From CAYLHF01 sp964383365 (GTDB taxonomy: Bacteria > Bacteroidota > Rhodothermia > Rhodothermales > UBA10348), in the NCBI GenBank assembly GCA_964383365.1, contig CAYLHF010000010.1:37013-101012 (forward strand): a stretch of 64,000 nt of DNA, read 5' to 3'. Positions 34,098 to 43,487 of the stretch are shown one piece after another; the stretch's first letter is position 1, and every line of letters starts with the position of its first letter. The notes beneath the pieces were generated by a model that ran no database searches, was not told the origin of the DNA, and saw only the letters and a program-made list of their open reading frames with translations. A program made the translations under genes and the position numbers.

Positions 34098-35342
34098 CTT
34101 TTTGGCAGGTGGATCGATGTCTCTCGACACCCGACCTGTACTGACAAAATTCTTACCCGGGAGCTGTCTGATCATTCCGGCATATTCGAGTTGCAACAGG
34201 CTCACAAGCAGGGGAGATATCTCTATTCCTGTCGCCTGCGCAAGTTCGTCTACATGAATGGGATAACTCGATAACTGACCCAGGATCTGCCGGTCGATTT
34301 CGGACAGGATCGCTTCAGCCTGAGCCACCGGAGTCTGGTCGTTTAAAAAACAATGCTGCTTGCCCATAGTCGCTCCCGTTGACGGCGAAAATACATGGCG
34401 CTCCTGCAGGTCTTCCAGAATGTCTGCGACCGACGTAAGTAGTTTTGCCTCCCCTCTCTGAATGAGCAGGTTGGTCCCGGCTGAGGCAGAGATACCGGGA
34501 TTGCCCGGATAGGCGTAGACATCCCTGTTTTGATCGAGTGCCTGACGTGCTGTGAGCAGGGCGCCTCCTCGAAGATGCGATTCAACCACCACCGTCGCCA
34601 GTGAAAGGCCACTTACGACTCTGTTTCTGCGCGGGAAGTGTCCAGGCTCCGGTGGCATAACCAGTGGAAATTCAGAAACCACGGCTCCGTCTTCTACAAT
34701 TCGCTCGGCCAGCCGACGGTGCGTTGACGGGTAAATGTGATCGAGTCCTGACCCCAGGACAGCGATCGTCTTACCTCCGGCATCCAGCGTTCCTTCATGT
34801 GCTTTTCGATCGATTCCATAGGCAAGGCCGCTCACCACGACGACCCCTGCCCGCGCGAGCTCATAGGCCAATGAATAGGCCAGGTTAAGCCCCGCAGACG
34901 TAGCTCTTCTCGTCCCTACGACCGCCACCGTTGGTAACGAGAGGGTTGAGACATTTCCCGAAATCCACAGGAGAGCAGGATGATCGTAGACTTCCGACAA
35001 CAGAGCCGGATATCGGCTGTCCGTTGCTGCCAGCAACCGATACCCGTTCCGATACGCTGATTGCATGTCTCGAGAGACAGGATTTCGATCTTGTCTGGCC
35101 TTGGCGAGAGCCAATACCGAAGAGCGCCCAACACCCCTTACTCCCGTGATCGATGTATCAGATGCCCGAAAAATTCCAGCGGCACTTCCGAATCGCTTGA
35201 GCAAACTACAGGACCGGACCGGGCCCAGTCCTTTCGCATTCAGGAGCCTGATCCGGAACGACAACTCGGACTCCTCGTCTCGTCTGAAATACGTAGCCGC
35301 TACCTTCAATCGAACCGTCGGACCTCTCCGATCTTCTCCCAC
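34095..35342 (-). CDS. dprA: DNA-processing protein DprA
   Basis: A 415-residue Rossmann-fold protein that protects incoming single-stranded DNA and loads RecA during natural transformation. An N-terminal SAM-like helical region (LLNAKGLGPVRSCSLLKRF) is followed by the conserved core: VAVVGTRRATSAGLNLA, VVVSGLAYGIDRKAHEG, AVLGSGLDHIYPSTH, SEFPLVMPPEPGHFPRRNR and AYPGNPGISASAGTN. A C-terminal winged-helix domain (IHVDELAQATGIEISPLL) is present. Its start overlaps the end of obgE by 37 bp; a TTG at 35309 would avoid most of that overlap. No other competence genes are in the window. Confidence 0.94.
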   Translation of the reverse strand: MGEDRRGPTVRLKVAATYFRRDEESELSFRIRLLNAKGLGPVRSCSLLKRFGSAAGIFRASDTSITGVRGVGRSSVLALAKARQDRNPVSRDMQSAYRNGYRLLAATDSRYPALLSEVYDHPALLWISGNVSTLSLPTVAVVGTRRATSAGLNLAYSLAYELARAGVVVVSGLAYGIDRKAHEGTLDAGGKTIAVLGSGLDHIYPSTHRRLAERIVEDGAVVSEFPLVMPPEPGHFPRRNRVVSGLSLATVVVESHLRGGALLTARQALDQNRDVYAYPGNPGISASAGTNLLIQRGEAKLLTSVADILEDLQERHVFSPSTGATMGKQHCFLNDQTPVAQAEAILSEIDRQILGQLSSYPIHVDELAQATGIEISPLLVSLLQLEYAGMIRQLPGKNFVSTGRVSRDIDPPAKK

Positions 35343-36316
35343 AGACCATGTATCAACTGCTCGAGGCCGATCCTTGCGACGGCACTGACTGGAAAAACCG
35401 GCACCTTTTCCGGTAACGAAACTCGAACAGATTCTATCCGCTCATCCCTTTCATCGGGGGCAATAAGATCCATTTTCGACAGCACGACGACTCTCGGTTT
35501 TCGCTCGAGACCCGGATTGAACGACGTCAATTCTTTCAGTAACGTCTCGAATTCGGCGGCTACATCTTCACTCGTACCTGGAATCGTAAAAAGAAGCACG
35601 GCATTTCTCTCTATGTGCTTCAAAAACTGGATACCCAGTCCCTTGCCCTCGTGCGCACCCTCGATGATCCCGGGAATATCGGCCATGACAAATGACTGAT
35701 AGGCCCCTACCTTTACCACTCCAAGCGACGGCTTGAGCGTCGTAAATGGATAGTCAGCGATTTTCGGACGCGCCGCCGAAAGCGACGAGACGAGTGTACT
35801 TTTCCCGGCGTTGGGAAAGCCGACCAGCCCGACGTCTGCAAGTAATTTCAACTCCAGTGTGATTTCGCGTTCCTGTCCGGCCTCTCCTGTCTGCGAAAAA
35901 CGGGGCGTTTGGCGGATAGAGGACTTGAAAAAATTATTTCCTTTCCCGCCTCTCCCCCCGTTCACCAGTACTGCGGACTCGTCTTCACCGAGTATCTCAG
36001 CGAGTAATTCACCGGTTGCCGAATCACGAATAATTGTTCCGATTGGAACTCGAAGAACGATATCATCGCCGTCCCGACCCTTCTTTCTCGCCCCGGATCC
36101 AGATTTTCCGTCTTCAGCATAATGATGCCGATTATATCTGAGATCCAGCAGGGTATATAGATGTTTATCTGCGCGAACGGTAACCGATCCTCCTCGACCG
36201 CCATCTCCCCCGTCGGGCCCCCCTTTCGGTACGTACTTTTCGCGTCGAAAAGAGACTGCCCCCGAGCCTCCTTTTCCACTCCTTACCGAGATAGTTACGT
36301 AATCGACAAATTTCAT
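35306..36316 (-). CDS. obgE: Obg-family GTPase ObgE/CgtA
   Basis: A 336-residue ribosome-associated GTPase. The N-terminal glycine-rich Obg fold (residues 1-158; GGSGAVSFRREKYVPKGG, GGDGGRGGSV) precedes the G domain with G1 GFPNAGKS (166-173), G3 ADIPGIIEGAHEG and G4 LSKMDL. The Obg fold and switch residues look intact. It lacks the variable C-terminal OCT extension found in some phyla. It functions in large-subunit assembly and stress signalling. It is the first gene of the minus-strand run with dprA. Confidence 0.96.
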   Translation of the reverse strand: MKFVDYVTISVRSGKGGSGAVSFRREKYVPKGGPDGGDGGRGGSVTVRADKHLYTLLDLRYNRHHYAEDGKSGSGARKKGRDGDDIVLRVPIGTIIRDSATGELLAEILGEDESAVLVNGGRGGKGNNFFKSSIRQTPRFSQTGEAGQEREITLELKLLADVGLVGFPNAGKSTLVSSLSAARPKIADYPFTTLKPSLGVVKVGAYQSFVMADIPGIIEGAHEGKGLGIQFLKHIERNAVLLFTIPGTSEDVAAEFETLLKELTSFNPGLERKPRVVVLSKMDLIAPDERDERIESVRVSLPEKVPVFPVSAVARIGLEQLIHGLWEKIGEVRRFD

Positions 36317-36403
36317 TTCCAGACAGTTAATTAGTCGTCTCTGTATTACACAGAGGACGTTCAGAGCATAATTGTATCACGCACTGCAAAAATATATCAC
36401 TCC

Positions 36404-36423
36404 CGGCCTTATACTCGGCCGGT
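36404..36423 (+). promoter_or_regulatory. palindrome around a -10-like TATACT upstream of rnhA
   Basis: CCGGCC (36404-36409) and GGCCGG (36418-36423) flank TTATACTC, whose TATACT matches a sigma-70 -10 element, 23 bp before the rnhA ATG. A second inverted repeat (CTCTGT-attac-ACAGAG, 36339-36355) lies further upstream near obgE. The arrangement could be a repressor site or chance in a short divergent intergenic region. Confidence 0.35.
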
Positions 36424-36446
36424 ATCATGTATGTCACACTGTTTTG

Positions 36447-36884
36447 ATGAAAAGCGTAACAATCTACACCGATGGTGCCTGTAGCGGCAACCCGGGGCCG
36501 GGTGGCTGGGCGGCCATTCTGCTTTATGGTGCGCACGAAAAAGTAGTATCGGGAGCCGAACGACAGACGACCAACAATCGGATGGAGCTACTGGCCGTAG
36601 TCGGAGCCCTCAGGGCACTTAATGCGCCGTGTCAGGCGGCAGTCCACACCGACAGTGCCTACGTATCCAATGCCTTCAACCAGGGTTGGGTAGAAAACTG
36701 GATCCGGAGAGGGTGGCGAACAGCGTCCAAAAAACCCGTAAAGAACAAGGATCTCTGGTTACAACTGCTCTCTGAAATGGAGCGGCACGAAGTCTCCTTC
36801 GTCAAGGTGAAAGGACATGCAGATAATCCACTCAACAACAGGGTGGACGAATTGGCAGTCGCAGCGATGAACGCAGCCAGATAA
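36447..36884 (+). CDS. rnhA: ribonuclease HI
   Basis: A 145-residue enzyme that degrades the RNA strand of RNA-DNA hybrids. The four metal-binding acids are present: YTDGACSGNPGPGGW (Asp9), NNRMELLAV (Glu47), HTDSAYVSNAF (Asp69) and NNRVDELA (Asp134), with KGHADNPLNN carrying the conserved histidine. ATG 36447 is the family start; the frame is open upstream to 36372. It converges on the IMPACT-family gene. Confidence 0.96.
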   Translation: MKSVTIYTDGACSGNPGPGGWAAILLYGAHEKVVSGAERQTTNNRMELLAVVGALRALNAPCQAAVHTDSAYVSNAFNQGWVENWIRRGWRTASKKPVKNKDLWLQLLSEMERHEVSFVKVKGHADNPLNNRVDELAVAAMNAAR

Positions 36885-36959
36885 TACGAGCAGGAGTACC
36901 TGTTGCCTTCCCGCCCAGACCATCAGTCCGGTGTTTTTCCAGACCATCATCCTCGTCTA

Positions 36960-37598
36960 TTACCCGTGAAGGTCTGAATCGACGTCGTCCGGAAAGACCA
37001 TCAGACCACGACCCGAAAGCGCATCACGGAACGCCGTCAAAAATCGTTCAACCTCAGAGTTTCGCACCTCCAGATCCATCGTGGTATCGTCTCCATAGCG
37101 GGTCTCGGCAATCTTGACATCGAAGAGACCGATGGTGTGCAGTGCCGGTGACGTATCGGTATACGAAAACCGTACGTTCACGGGCGTCCGGCGTGTAACA
37201 GTCTCGATCTTTGACAGATTTAGAACGTCGGACGTAGCCTGTCCGTACGCCCTGATAAGTCCGCCGGTCCCGAGTTTCGTCCCTCCGTAATATCGAACGA
37301 CAATGACCAGCGTGTTTGTCAGATTTCGAGACGCTATCTGTCGTAATATGGGCATTCCAGCCGTGCCACTGGGTTCTCCATCGTCGTTGAATCGGGATAT
37401 ATCCCCGCTGTCTCCGATGCGATACGCTGTGCAATGATGCGTCGCGTTGTACTCTCTTTTCCGTGTGGCCCCGATGATCGCCTTGGCGGTGTCTTCGTCC
37501 GGCACGGGGTGTGCCTCAGCAATAAAACGAGATCCCTTGATCTTGATCTCGGAGGAAGAATATTCGGCCAGAACAAAAATGGAATCGGCGTCGGTCAT
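36960..37598 (-). CDS. IMPACT/YigZ family protein
   Basis: A 212-residue protein of the UPF0029/IMPACT family. Conserved motifs are KGSRFIAEAHPV, NATHHCTAYRIG, FNDDGEPSGTAGMPIL and VVRYYGGTKLGTGGLIRAYG, followed by the C-terminal ferredoxin-like domain (DTTMDLEVRNSEVERFLTAF). Eukaryotic IMPACT modulates Gcn2; the bacterial role is not established, though a link to ribosomes or nucleic acids is assumed. It is monocistronic and divergent from the DUF5916 gene. Confidence 0.92.
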   Translation of the reverse strand: MTDADSIFVLAEYSSSEIKIKGSRFIAEAHPVPDEDTAKAIIGATRKREYNATHHCTAYRIGDSGDISRFNDDGEPSGTAGMPILRQIASRNLTNTLVIVVRYYGGTKLGTGGLIRAYGQATSDVLNLSKIETVTRRTPVNVRFSYTDTSPALHTIGLFDVKIAETRYGDDTTMDLEVRNSEVERFLTAFRDALSGRGLMVFPDDVDSDLHG

Positions 37599-37766
37599 CG
37601 TTCGTCTAAGGGTGGATGTGACTGGTCTACCGAAAACGCGTAACGAAGTAGAAGAATCAGGTTCTAAAATACGAAATTACGGAGCAGAACCCGACGGAAT
37701 CGACTTTATGGGACGATGCGATTCGTAACTTGACCGGCCCCGGATTAATTCTCTACTGATCAGTAT

Positions 37767-40334
37767 ATGCTCTTCCTGTCGATTATTTTCTCGTTTGTTG
37801 GTCTTCTCTCTGGCATCGTGGGGCCAGGACCAACCGGCTACCCCATCCATTTTGCTGGCGAAGATACCCACGGCACCGTCGAAGACCCCGGCGATACTGA
37901 CTCCCCTCGTATTCTCGTAGCCCAACCGGTCGATGAATCAATCTCCATTGATGGCGTCCTCAATGAAGAGTCGTGGACGCTGGCCGCAGCAGCCACCGAC
38001 TTCATCCAGTTCGAACCGGTCGAGGGTGGCGACCCCTCTCAGAAAACAGAAGTCCGGATTCTATACGGAAATAACTCGGTCTATATCGGCGCGCATCTCT
38101 TCGATACCTCACCTGATGAGATATGGTCTACCCTCGGTCGCCGTGACGAGTTCAACCGTGCCGACTGGTTTTTCATATCAATTGACTCTTATCTCAACCG
38201 AAAATCGGCCTATACCTTCGGTGTAAACGCCGCCGGTATCCAGCGCGATGGTGTCACCACTCGTGAACTCAATTCTTCATGGGATGCGGTTTGGGATTCA
38301 TCGGTTCGGGTTACTGCTGATGGATGGATTGCTGAATTACGCATCCCGTACTCTATGCTCCGTTTCTCGAGTGATGACATCCAGTCATGGGGATTGAACT
38401 TTACCCGAATCATTCCGAGGACCGGCGAGACGTTGGAATGGGTAATGATTCCGAGGACGGACAGACAGGGCGGCGTCGTGTCCCGATACGGTGAGCTTCG
38501 CGGATTGAGCTCGCTCCGCCCACGTCGAAATATTCAGGTCACTCCCTACTCGGTCTCTCAGGTCCTCACGGAAGAAGGCGATCCGGGACAACGGCTTTCT
38601 ACCGGAAACTCTGACTTTGGGGCCGATCTGAAAATTGGTCTCAGTTCCAACGTTATTCTGGACGCCACCGTGAATCCAGACTTCGGGCAGGTAGATTCTG
38701 ATCCCGCCGAATTGAATTTGACCGCATTCGAGACTTTTTTCAGGGAACAGCGTCCGTTTTTCGTAGAAGGCTCCTCGACCCTGAATTTTTCTCTTGACCA
38801 TGGCAGCAGCCTGCTTTATACACGGAGAATTGGGGCCAGCTCCCCGGTCATCGCAGCGACCAAATTGTCCGGGCGATCCAATTCCGGGTTGTCGTTCAAT
38901 ATGTTGGGGGCGGCGACCGGTGACCACTTTGATCCATCGCGATACTATGCGATATCACGGGCAAAACAGGAAATCGGAAAGTATTCCTCCGTGGGAGCCG
39001 CCTTCACCGTTTTCGACAAGTCGCTTGCAGAGGCAGGACTTCGATCCCTTTCCGGAGGGGCCGACTGGGATATACGCCTCGATGACAACCGATACAAGAT
39101 TAACGGAATGATTGCCGTAACGGATCGGCAGTTCCGGGACAATCCGTCCGAAGATCAGAGAGGATTTGCCGCCTTCACGGCACTTGACAAGATCAAGGGA
39201 GCCTGGAGCTATTCCGCGACGATCCGGGCATTTGATGACGCGTTTAATCCCAACGACCTTGGGCGGCTGCGCCAGAACAATTTCATACGTTTGACTACGA
39301 CATTATCCCATCAGTTGAACGACGGGAAACCAGTTGGAAAATTTCGTCGCGCCTCGGTTCGGTTCTGGAACTTCAAGAGTTGGACGTACAAGGAAGGACT
39401 GGATCGTGGACACGGTGCAAATCTGGGAATGAATCTCTTCACAAACAGCTATCAAAAGATCGACGCCTCTGTATCCGGAGATTATTTCTATGGAGGATAC
39501 GACGTCAACGAAACCCGAGGACTGCTTCCGTACAAAGCTCCGAGAAAAGTTAATTTCCGGTTCTCCTTTGAGACCGACTCTCGACGACAGTGGCAGGTCA
39601 AACCCGGAGTCAGACTCGATAGCCGTGAAGACGGGACCCGAGGCATTCAATTGAGCCTGGACTCGAAATGGAACGTCGGCTCCCGACTCAATTTGTCGGC
39701 AAAAGTCTCGACGAATGTGACCGACAATCAGACAGCCTGGGTCTCAAATGAGTCCTTCCGGTCGGCTGCCGGTCAGTGGCAGATTGCTGATTCCGGAGGT
39801 AGACCGGACTCATTTTCGGATGAGGAATTTAATTCGATTGCAAACGGCAGAGCGCTTGATGCCATCCTGGCCCCCGTGACTCGATACGACGGCGGGAGTG
39901 ATTACTACGTCTCCGTGTTTGGAAAGAGAGATACCAGGACAACTGATTTTACGCTGCGAAGCAGTGTCACATTCTCTCCGAATCTCTCCCTACAGTTCTA
40001 CGGGCAGCTATTTCTGGCGCGGGGGAGATACAATAACTTCTCGGTCCACCAGGACCGCAACACCCTTGTACCGTTCGAAGCCTATCCAAAGCGCCATGAT
40101 TTTGCCTTCAGTTCGGTACAAACGAATACCGTTCTTCGTTGGGAATATCGCCCGGGCTCTACCATTTTTCTGGTATGGACACATTCCAGAAGGGGACGCA
40201 ATTTCCCGGATCCACTCGACAGTTCGTCTGCCTCTCCGTTCGACCAGAGCGCGTTCGATCAGATCTCAGATACATTCGGTGTCTTTCCACAGAATGTTTT
40301 CTTGATCAAACTGAACTATCTCTTCCTGAACTAG
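37767..40334 (+). CDS. exported DUF5916 / CBM9-like domain outer-membrane protein
   Basis: An 855-residue exported protein with a signal-like N-terminus (FLSIIFSFVGLLSGIV). Residues about 50-230 form a CBM9-like sandwich (ISIDGVLNEESWTLAAAATDFIQ, NNSVYIGAHLFDTSPDEIW, WDSSVRVTADGWIAELRIPYSMLRF). The rest is the long DUF5916 beta-rich region (DATVNPDFGQVDSDPAELNLT, FFREQRPFFVEGSS) with many amphipathic strands, ending in LIKLNYLFLN, as for an outer-membrane barrel. The ligand is unknown; these proteins often accompany polysaccharide or peptide use. No SusCD pair is near. Confidence 0.85.
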   Translation: MLFLSIIFSFVGLLSGIVGPGPTGYPIHFAGEDTHGTVEDPGDTDSPRILVAQPVDESISIDGVLNEESWTLAAAATDFIQFEPVEGGDPSQKTEVRILYGNNSVYIGAHLFDTSPDEIWSTLGRRDEFNRADWFFISIDSYLNRKSAYTFGVNAAGIQRDGVTTRELNSSWDAVWDSSVRVTADGWIAELRIPYSMLRFSSDDIQSWGLNFTRIIPRTGETLEWVMIPRTDRQGGVVSRYGELRGLSSLRPRRNIQVTPYSVSQVLTEEGDPGQRLSTGNSDFGADLKIGLSSNVILDATVNPDFGQVDSDPAELNLTAFETFFREQRPFFVEGSSTLNFSLDHGSSLLYTRRIGASSPVIAATKLSGRSNSGLSFNMLGAATGDHFDPSRYYAISRAKQEIGKYSSVGAAFTVFDKSLAEAGLRSLSGGADWDIRLDDNRYKINGMIAVTDRQFRDNPSEDQRGFAAFTALDKIKGAWSYSATIRAFDDAFNPNDLGRLRQNNFIRLTTTLSHQLNDGKPVGKFRRASVRFWNFKSWTYKEGLDRGHGANLGMNLFTNSYQKIDASVSGDYFYGGYDVNETRGLLPYKAPRKVNFRFSFETDSRRQWQVKPGVRLDSREDGTRGIQLSLDSKWNVGSRLNLSAKVSTNVTDNQTAWVSNESFRSAAGQWQIADSGGRPDSFSDEEFNSIANGRALDAILAPVTRYDGGSDYYVSVFGKRDTRTTDFTLRSSVTFSPNLSLQFYGQLFLARGRYNNFSVHQDRNTLVPFEAYPKRHDFAFSSVQTNTVLRWEYRPGSTIFLVWTHSRRGRNFPDPLDSSSASPFDQSAFDQISDTFGVFPQNVFLIKLNYLFLN

Positions 40335-40408
40335 GAAACCTGCACAAAACAGGCCTCCGTCCGACTACGAGAGAGCTTTGACCCGTTACCTCAGCGTCGA
40401 GGCATGCG

Positions 40409-41101
40409 CTAGGGAGCGATCTTGCGAAGGAAACTGGGATGTCCGGAGTCCCGGAGTGTTTGTTGTGCCAATCGCGCATCCTTCTCATCTTCGAATCGCC
40501 TGAAGTACACGCGATATTGCCCCTGAGTCCCTTTCTGCGCCGATGATATCCAGCTCTTTTCGATAGAATCGGCAAACGTTCGTGCAGCTTGTTCGCTTGA
40601 GAACACGCCAATCTGAAGTGTAAAAGTCAACTCCGTCTCGGAAACGGTCTCGCCGGGGTTGCTCGCCTTCCGGACCTCCGCCCGATCAGTCCCTCCCATT
40701 CGCGTATCTAGCAACACGATCGGGTCGGGACGTAATGGATCGACCCGGACGTAGACCTCCTCCGGACGGTCAATACGTAGACGCCCCGCGGCTGCCGACG
40801 ATAAGACAAGGACTGATTCCGATTGCTGGACCGGCCGGTCGTTAATCCTGATCACGATACTCGAACCGGTATCCAGCCGGGTAACACGCACCATCGTATC
40901 GAATGGAAGATCCACGTGGGCTGCTACCATCGATGAAGGATCTATGTCCTCACCACTGGCCGTGACCCTTCGACCGTCGTCACGCTGAACCGAGATATGC
41001 CCGGTAACCGACGAATATTCCTGGGCGAGAGCTCCCCCTCCACAGGCTGTCATCGTAAAATAAATGATCCATATTCCCGGCAGGAATCGTCGATACGACA
41101 T
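40409..41101 (-). CDS. RlpA-like DPBB lipoprotein with SPOR domain
   Basis: A 230-residue lipoprotein (lipobox TACG, Cys20). Residues about 30-120 form the double-psi beta barrel of RlpA-type septal proteins (ISVQRDDGRRVTASGE, VVIRINDR pattern in SSIVIRINDRPVQ). Residues about 155-230 are a SPOR domain (FTLQIGVFSSEQAARTFADS, YRVYFRRFEDEKDARLAQ), which binds denuded glycan strands at the division site. The catalytic aspartate position of RlpA lytic transglycosylases is occupied by the D of INDR. It lies 172 bp downstream of clpS on the same strand. Confidence 0.85.
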   Translation of the reverse strand: MSYRRFLPGIWIIYFTMTACGGGALAQEYSSVTGHISVQRDDGRRVTASGEDIDPSSMVAAHVDLPFDTMVRVTRLDTGSSIVIRINDRPVQQSESVLVLSSAAAGRLRIDRPEEVYVRVDPLRPDPIVLLDTRMGGTDRAEVRKASNPGETVSETELTFTLQIGVFSSEQAARTFADSIEKSWISSAQKGTQGQYRVYFRRFEDEKDARLAQQTLRDSGHPSFLRKIAP

Positions 41102-41273
41102 AGTTCACCCCTCATGAAAACGTTGGAACGGAATCCAGAGCGAAACTCATGCCATAGGGCGAAAAGGCTGGAAACCGTTCCCGGGGTCCACTGTGGACGA
41201 ATGATCCTCGCTCAAATGTTCCTACCGGGGGAAAACCTGTCCGCCTAACGGAGTCACGGAAATCATGACCACG

Positions 41274-41567
41274 TTATCCTCTGATCTCCGTAACGAGGTC
41301 GATCTCTTCGAGAACACTCGATACCCTGAAGCAGGCATCGAATGGACCGTCAAAAACGATCGCCCGTCCTGTCGTATGAACCGTCCAGGCGAAGGCTTCG
41401 GCGCGAGACTGCGTACACCCCGTGGCCCGGATCAACTGGACGATTACCGATTCAAACGTGTGCACTTCATCGTTGAAAAGAACGACCCGCCACGCTGCGT
41501 CAGTTCCGATTTCGACCTTCTCTTCGACAAGAACATCGATTGTCTGTTCTTCTTCTGGGTGACTCAT
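41274..41567 (-). CDS. clpS: ATP-dependent Clp protease adaptor ClpS
   Basis: A 97-residue adaptor that delivers N-degron substrates to ClpAP. The core reads WRVVLFNDEVHTFESVIVQL, with the ND(E/D) ligand-pocket motif, then HTTGRAIVFDGPFDAC and a final helix. The N-terminal flexible tail is present. It overlaps purS by 4 bp (ATGA), so the two are translationally coupled. The form resembles that of Bacteroidota, in which histidine replaces the usual methionine-rich gate. Confidence 0.9.
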   Translation of the reverse strand: MSHPEEEQTIDVLVEEKVEIGTDAAWRVVLFNDEVHTFESVIVQLIRATGCTQSRAEAFAWTVHTTGRAIVFDGPFDACFRVSSVLEEIDLVTEIRG

Positions 41568-41824
41568 GAAACCAGTTCGACGATTTCAATGGTAAAATCT
41601 TCCATCACCGGGTTAGCCAGCAACTTTTCACACGCTGACTGTGCGGTACTCTGCGCTTCTTCCGGCGAGTCAGCTGCGATGTTCATCTCAATGAACTTCC
41701 CGATGCGGACCGATTCGACGCGTTCAAAACCCAGTGTTGACAACGCGTGTTGCGTCGCTTTTCCCTGGGGATCCAGGATGGATGTTCGAAGCGAAATGGT
41801 AATTCGTGCCTGAAAGATGTGCAA
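41564..41824 (-). CDS. purS: phosphoribosylformylglycinamidine synthase subunit PurS
   Basis: An 86-residue protein of the PurS fold (ARITISLRTSILDPQGKATQHAL, LGFERVESVRIGKFIEMNI, ACEKLLANPVMEDFTIEIV). PurS bridges PurL and PurQ in the fourth step of purine synthesis. No purL or purQ is near, so the complex is encoded elsewhere. Its 3' end overlaps clpS. It lies 122 bp downstream of pssA on the same strand. Confidence 0.92.
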   Translation of the reverse strand: MHIFQARITISLRTSILDPQGKATQHALSTLGFERVESVRIGKFIEMNIAADSPEEAQSTAQSACEKLLANPVMEDFTIEIVELVS

Positions 41825-41946
41825 AGTAAAAACAGCGTTTGAGTGCGTCGATTGTAAAAACGTATTCCGATTCGATCCGGTTACATCCTGGAGAGTGCCG
41901 TGTTACTTATCTCTGCCAGTTGATCCATATACCCGCTAATCCTCCG

Positions 41947-42789
41947 TCAGTTCGGCAAATCTGCGTTATCCTGTCCGACGACAGATCGACCGAAGCGAAA
42001 GACCGCACGGATGATTCCGATCGTCAGGTATCCGGTCAGATCGATGAGAAGACCCAGTTCGTGGAACACGATCATCATCAGTGCACCCACAAACAATAGC
42101 GCCGACTTGACCGGGAATTCGCGTATGTAGGCAGCGGTTGGCCGTGGCGATGAATCGAACGCCACATTGGTCAACATCAGTCCTGAAACGACCACGACGG
42201 TCGGAATTAAAACGGATAAACGACTCGTACTCGCCGGGTCCAGGAACGCCAGATTGTTTGCATTCAGGACGATCGCGACGATAGCCATCGCCTGAACCGG
42301 TATTGGCAGCCCCTTGAAATATTCTGACTTCGTCCCGTCGAATTCGACATTGAATTTCGCCAGCCGAACAGCCCCACATACGGCAGGAAGTGACGATACG
42401 ATCAGGCCCAGAACGCCATAGGAAGAAAGGCCGAACACATAAATAAGAAAGGCGGGTGCGACTCCGAAGGAAACGATATCGGAAAGGGAGTCCAGTTCCG
42501 TTCCGAAGAGACTGTCTCCATTGGTGAGCCGGGCCATCATGCCGTCGAGTAAATCAAAAAAACCTGCTACGACGATCAACCAGGCGGCAGAGACAAAATG
42601 ATGCTCAAGGGTCTGCGTGAGGGATAAATACCCGCAAAACAGATTCATGAGAGTAAAGAACGATGGAACGGCTGACGGAGGGATACGGCGACGAACCCTC
42701 GGGGAGCGACGTTCGCGGTACGCGACGAGTCTCTGACGAAAGCGCCGCTGTTTTACTCCCGGACCAATCTTCCGCTGTTTCGCAATCAT
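41947..42789 (-). CDS. pssA: CDP-diacylglycerol-serine O-phosphatidyltransferase
   Basis: A 280-residue membrane enzyme making phosphatidylserine from CDP-diacylglycerol and serine. The CDP-alcohol phosphotransferase signature is FDLLDGMMARLTNGDS-(x)-GTELDSLSD, with all the aspartates present, followed by about six membrane spans. The first 35 residues are unusually basic (RRRRIPPS type) and may not all be translated. The start overlaps the end of psd by 4 bp. The two adjacent genes make phosphatidylethanolamine. Confidence 0.95.
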   Translation of the reverse strand: MIAKQRKIGPGVKQRRFRQRLVAYRERRSPRVRRRIPPSAVPSFFTLMNLFCGYLSLTQTLEHHFVSAAWLIVVAGFFDLLDGMMARLTNGDSLFGTELDSLSDIVSFGVAPAFLIYVFGLSSYGVLGLIVSSLPAVCGAVRLAKFNVEFDGTKSEYFKGLPIPVQAMAIVAIVLNANNLAFLDPASTSRLSVLIPTVVVVSGLMLTNVAFDSSPRPTAAYIREFPVKSALLFVGALMMIVFHELGLLIDLTGYLTIGIIRAVFRFGRSVVGQDNADLPN

Positions 42790-43487
42790 GGAATATCGCC
42801 CTCGACAACGGAATCAGACTCCTCATCGGCACTGACACTGCTCAGCAATCCCAGGATCGTCTCTCCTGCTCGAACCGGGTCGCCGACGGATACATCGAAC
42901 TTTGTATCAAGCGGGACGATTATATCCATTCTGGAGCCAAATTTTACGAGTCCGAATCGATCACCGGCTTCTACGGTGTCGCCCTCCTCAAGGTGAAAGA
43001 CGATGCGCCGCGCGACCGCCCCGGCTATCTGCTTGAAAACGATCTTTATGCCCGATGGATGTCTGAGCCCGATTTCCGATCGTTCATTTTTCTCGCTCGC
43101 CTTGGGGTGCCAGGCAACGAGATATTCTCCGGGTACATATCGCACGTATTCTATCAGTCCGTCGGCGGGTATACGATTGATATGAACATTCAGCGGTGAC
43201 AGAAAGATCGACATCTTCAGTGAGCGTTCCTTTCTATAGAGTGGCTCGTCAACTTCATCAATTGAAATCACTTTACCATCTGCCGGAGCAAGCAACATAC
43301 GTACGGCTCCATCCGGAGGAGTTCTGACCGGGTCACGGAAGAAAAAAAACGTAAACCCGACGATGAGAAGGGCAAGTATCCAGACCGGGAGTGAGAACGC
43401 ATTGTCGAGCCGAAGCGCCAACCAGCCCAGGAGAATACCCGTCAGACTGGCCGAGGCCAGGATGAAAACACCTTCTTTAGCAAACAT
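42786..43487 (-). CDS. psd: phosphatidylserine decarboxylase proenzyme
   Basis: A 233-residue short-type proenzyme that decarboxylates phosphatidylserine to phosphatidylethanolamine. Two N-terminal membrane segments (ILASASLTGILLGWLAL, VWILALLIVGFTFFFF) precede FRDPVRTPP, the core (LLAPADGKVISID, IFLSPLNVHINRIP) and the cleavage motif FGSRMD, where the Gly-Ser bond is cut to form the pyruvoyl group. The frame extends upstream to 43742, over the start of mtaB, so ATG 43487 is the best start; ATG 43586 is the alternative. Confidence 0.93.
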   Translation of the reverse strand: MFAKEGVFILASASLTGILLGWLALRLDNAFSLPVWILALLIVGFTFFFFRDPVRTPPDGAVRMLLAPADGKVISIDEVDEPLYRKERSLKMSIFLSPLNVHINRIPADGLIEYVRYVPGEYLVAWHPKASEKNERSEIGLRHPSGIKIVFKQIAGAVARRIVFHLEEGDTVEAGDRFGLVKFGSRMDIIVPLDTKFDVSVGDPVRAGETILGLLSSVSADEESDSVVEGDIP

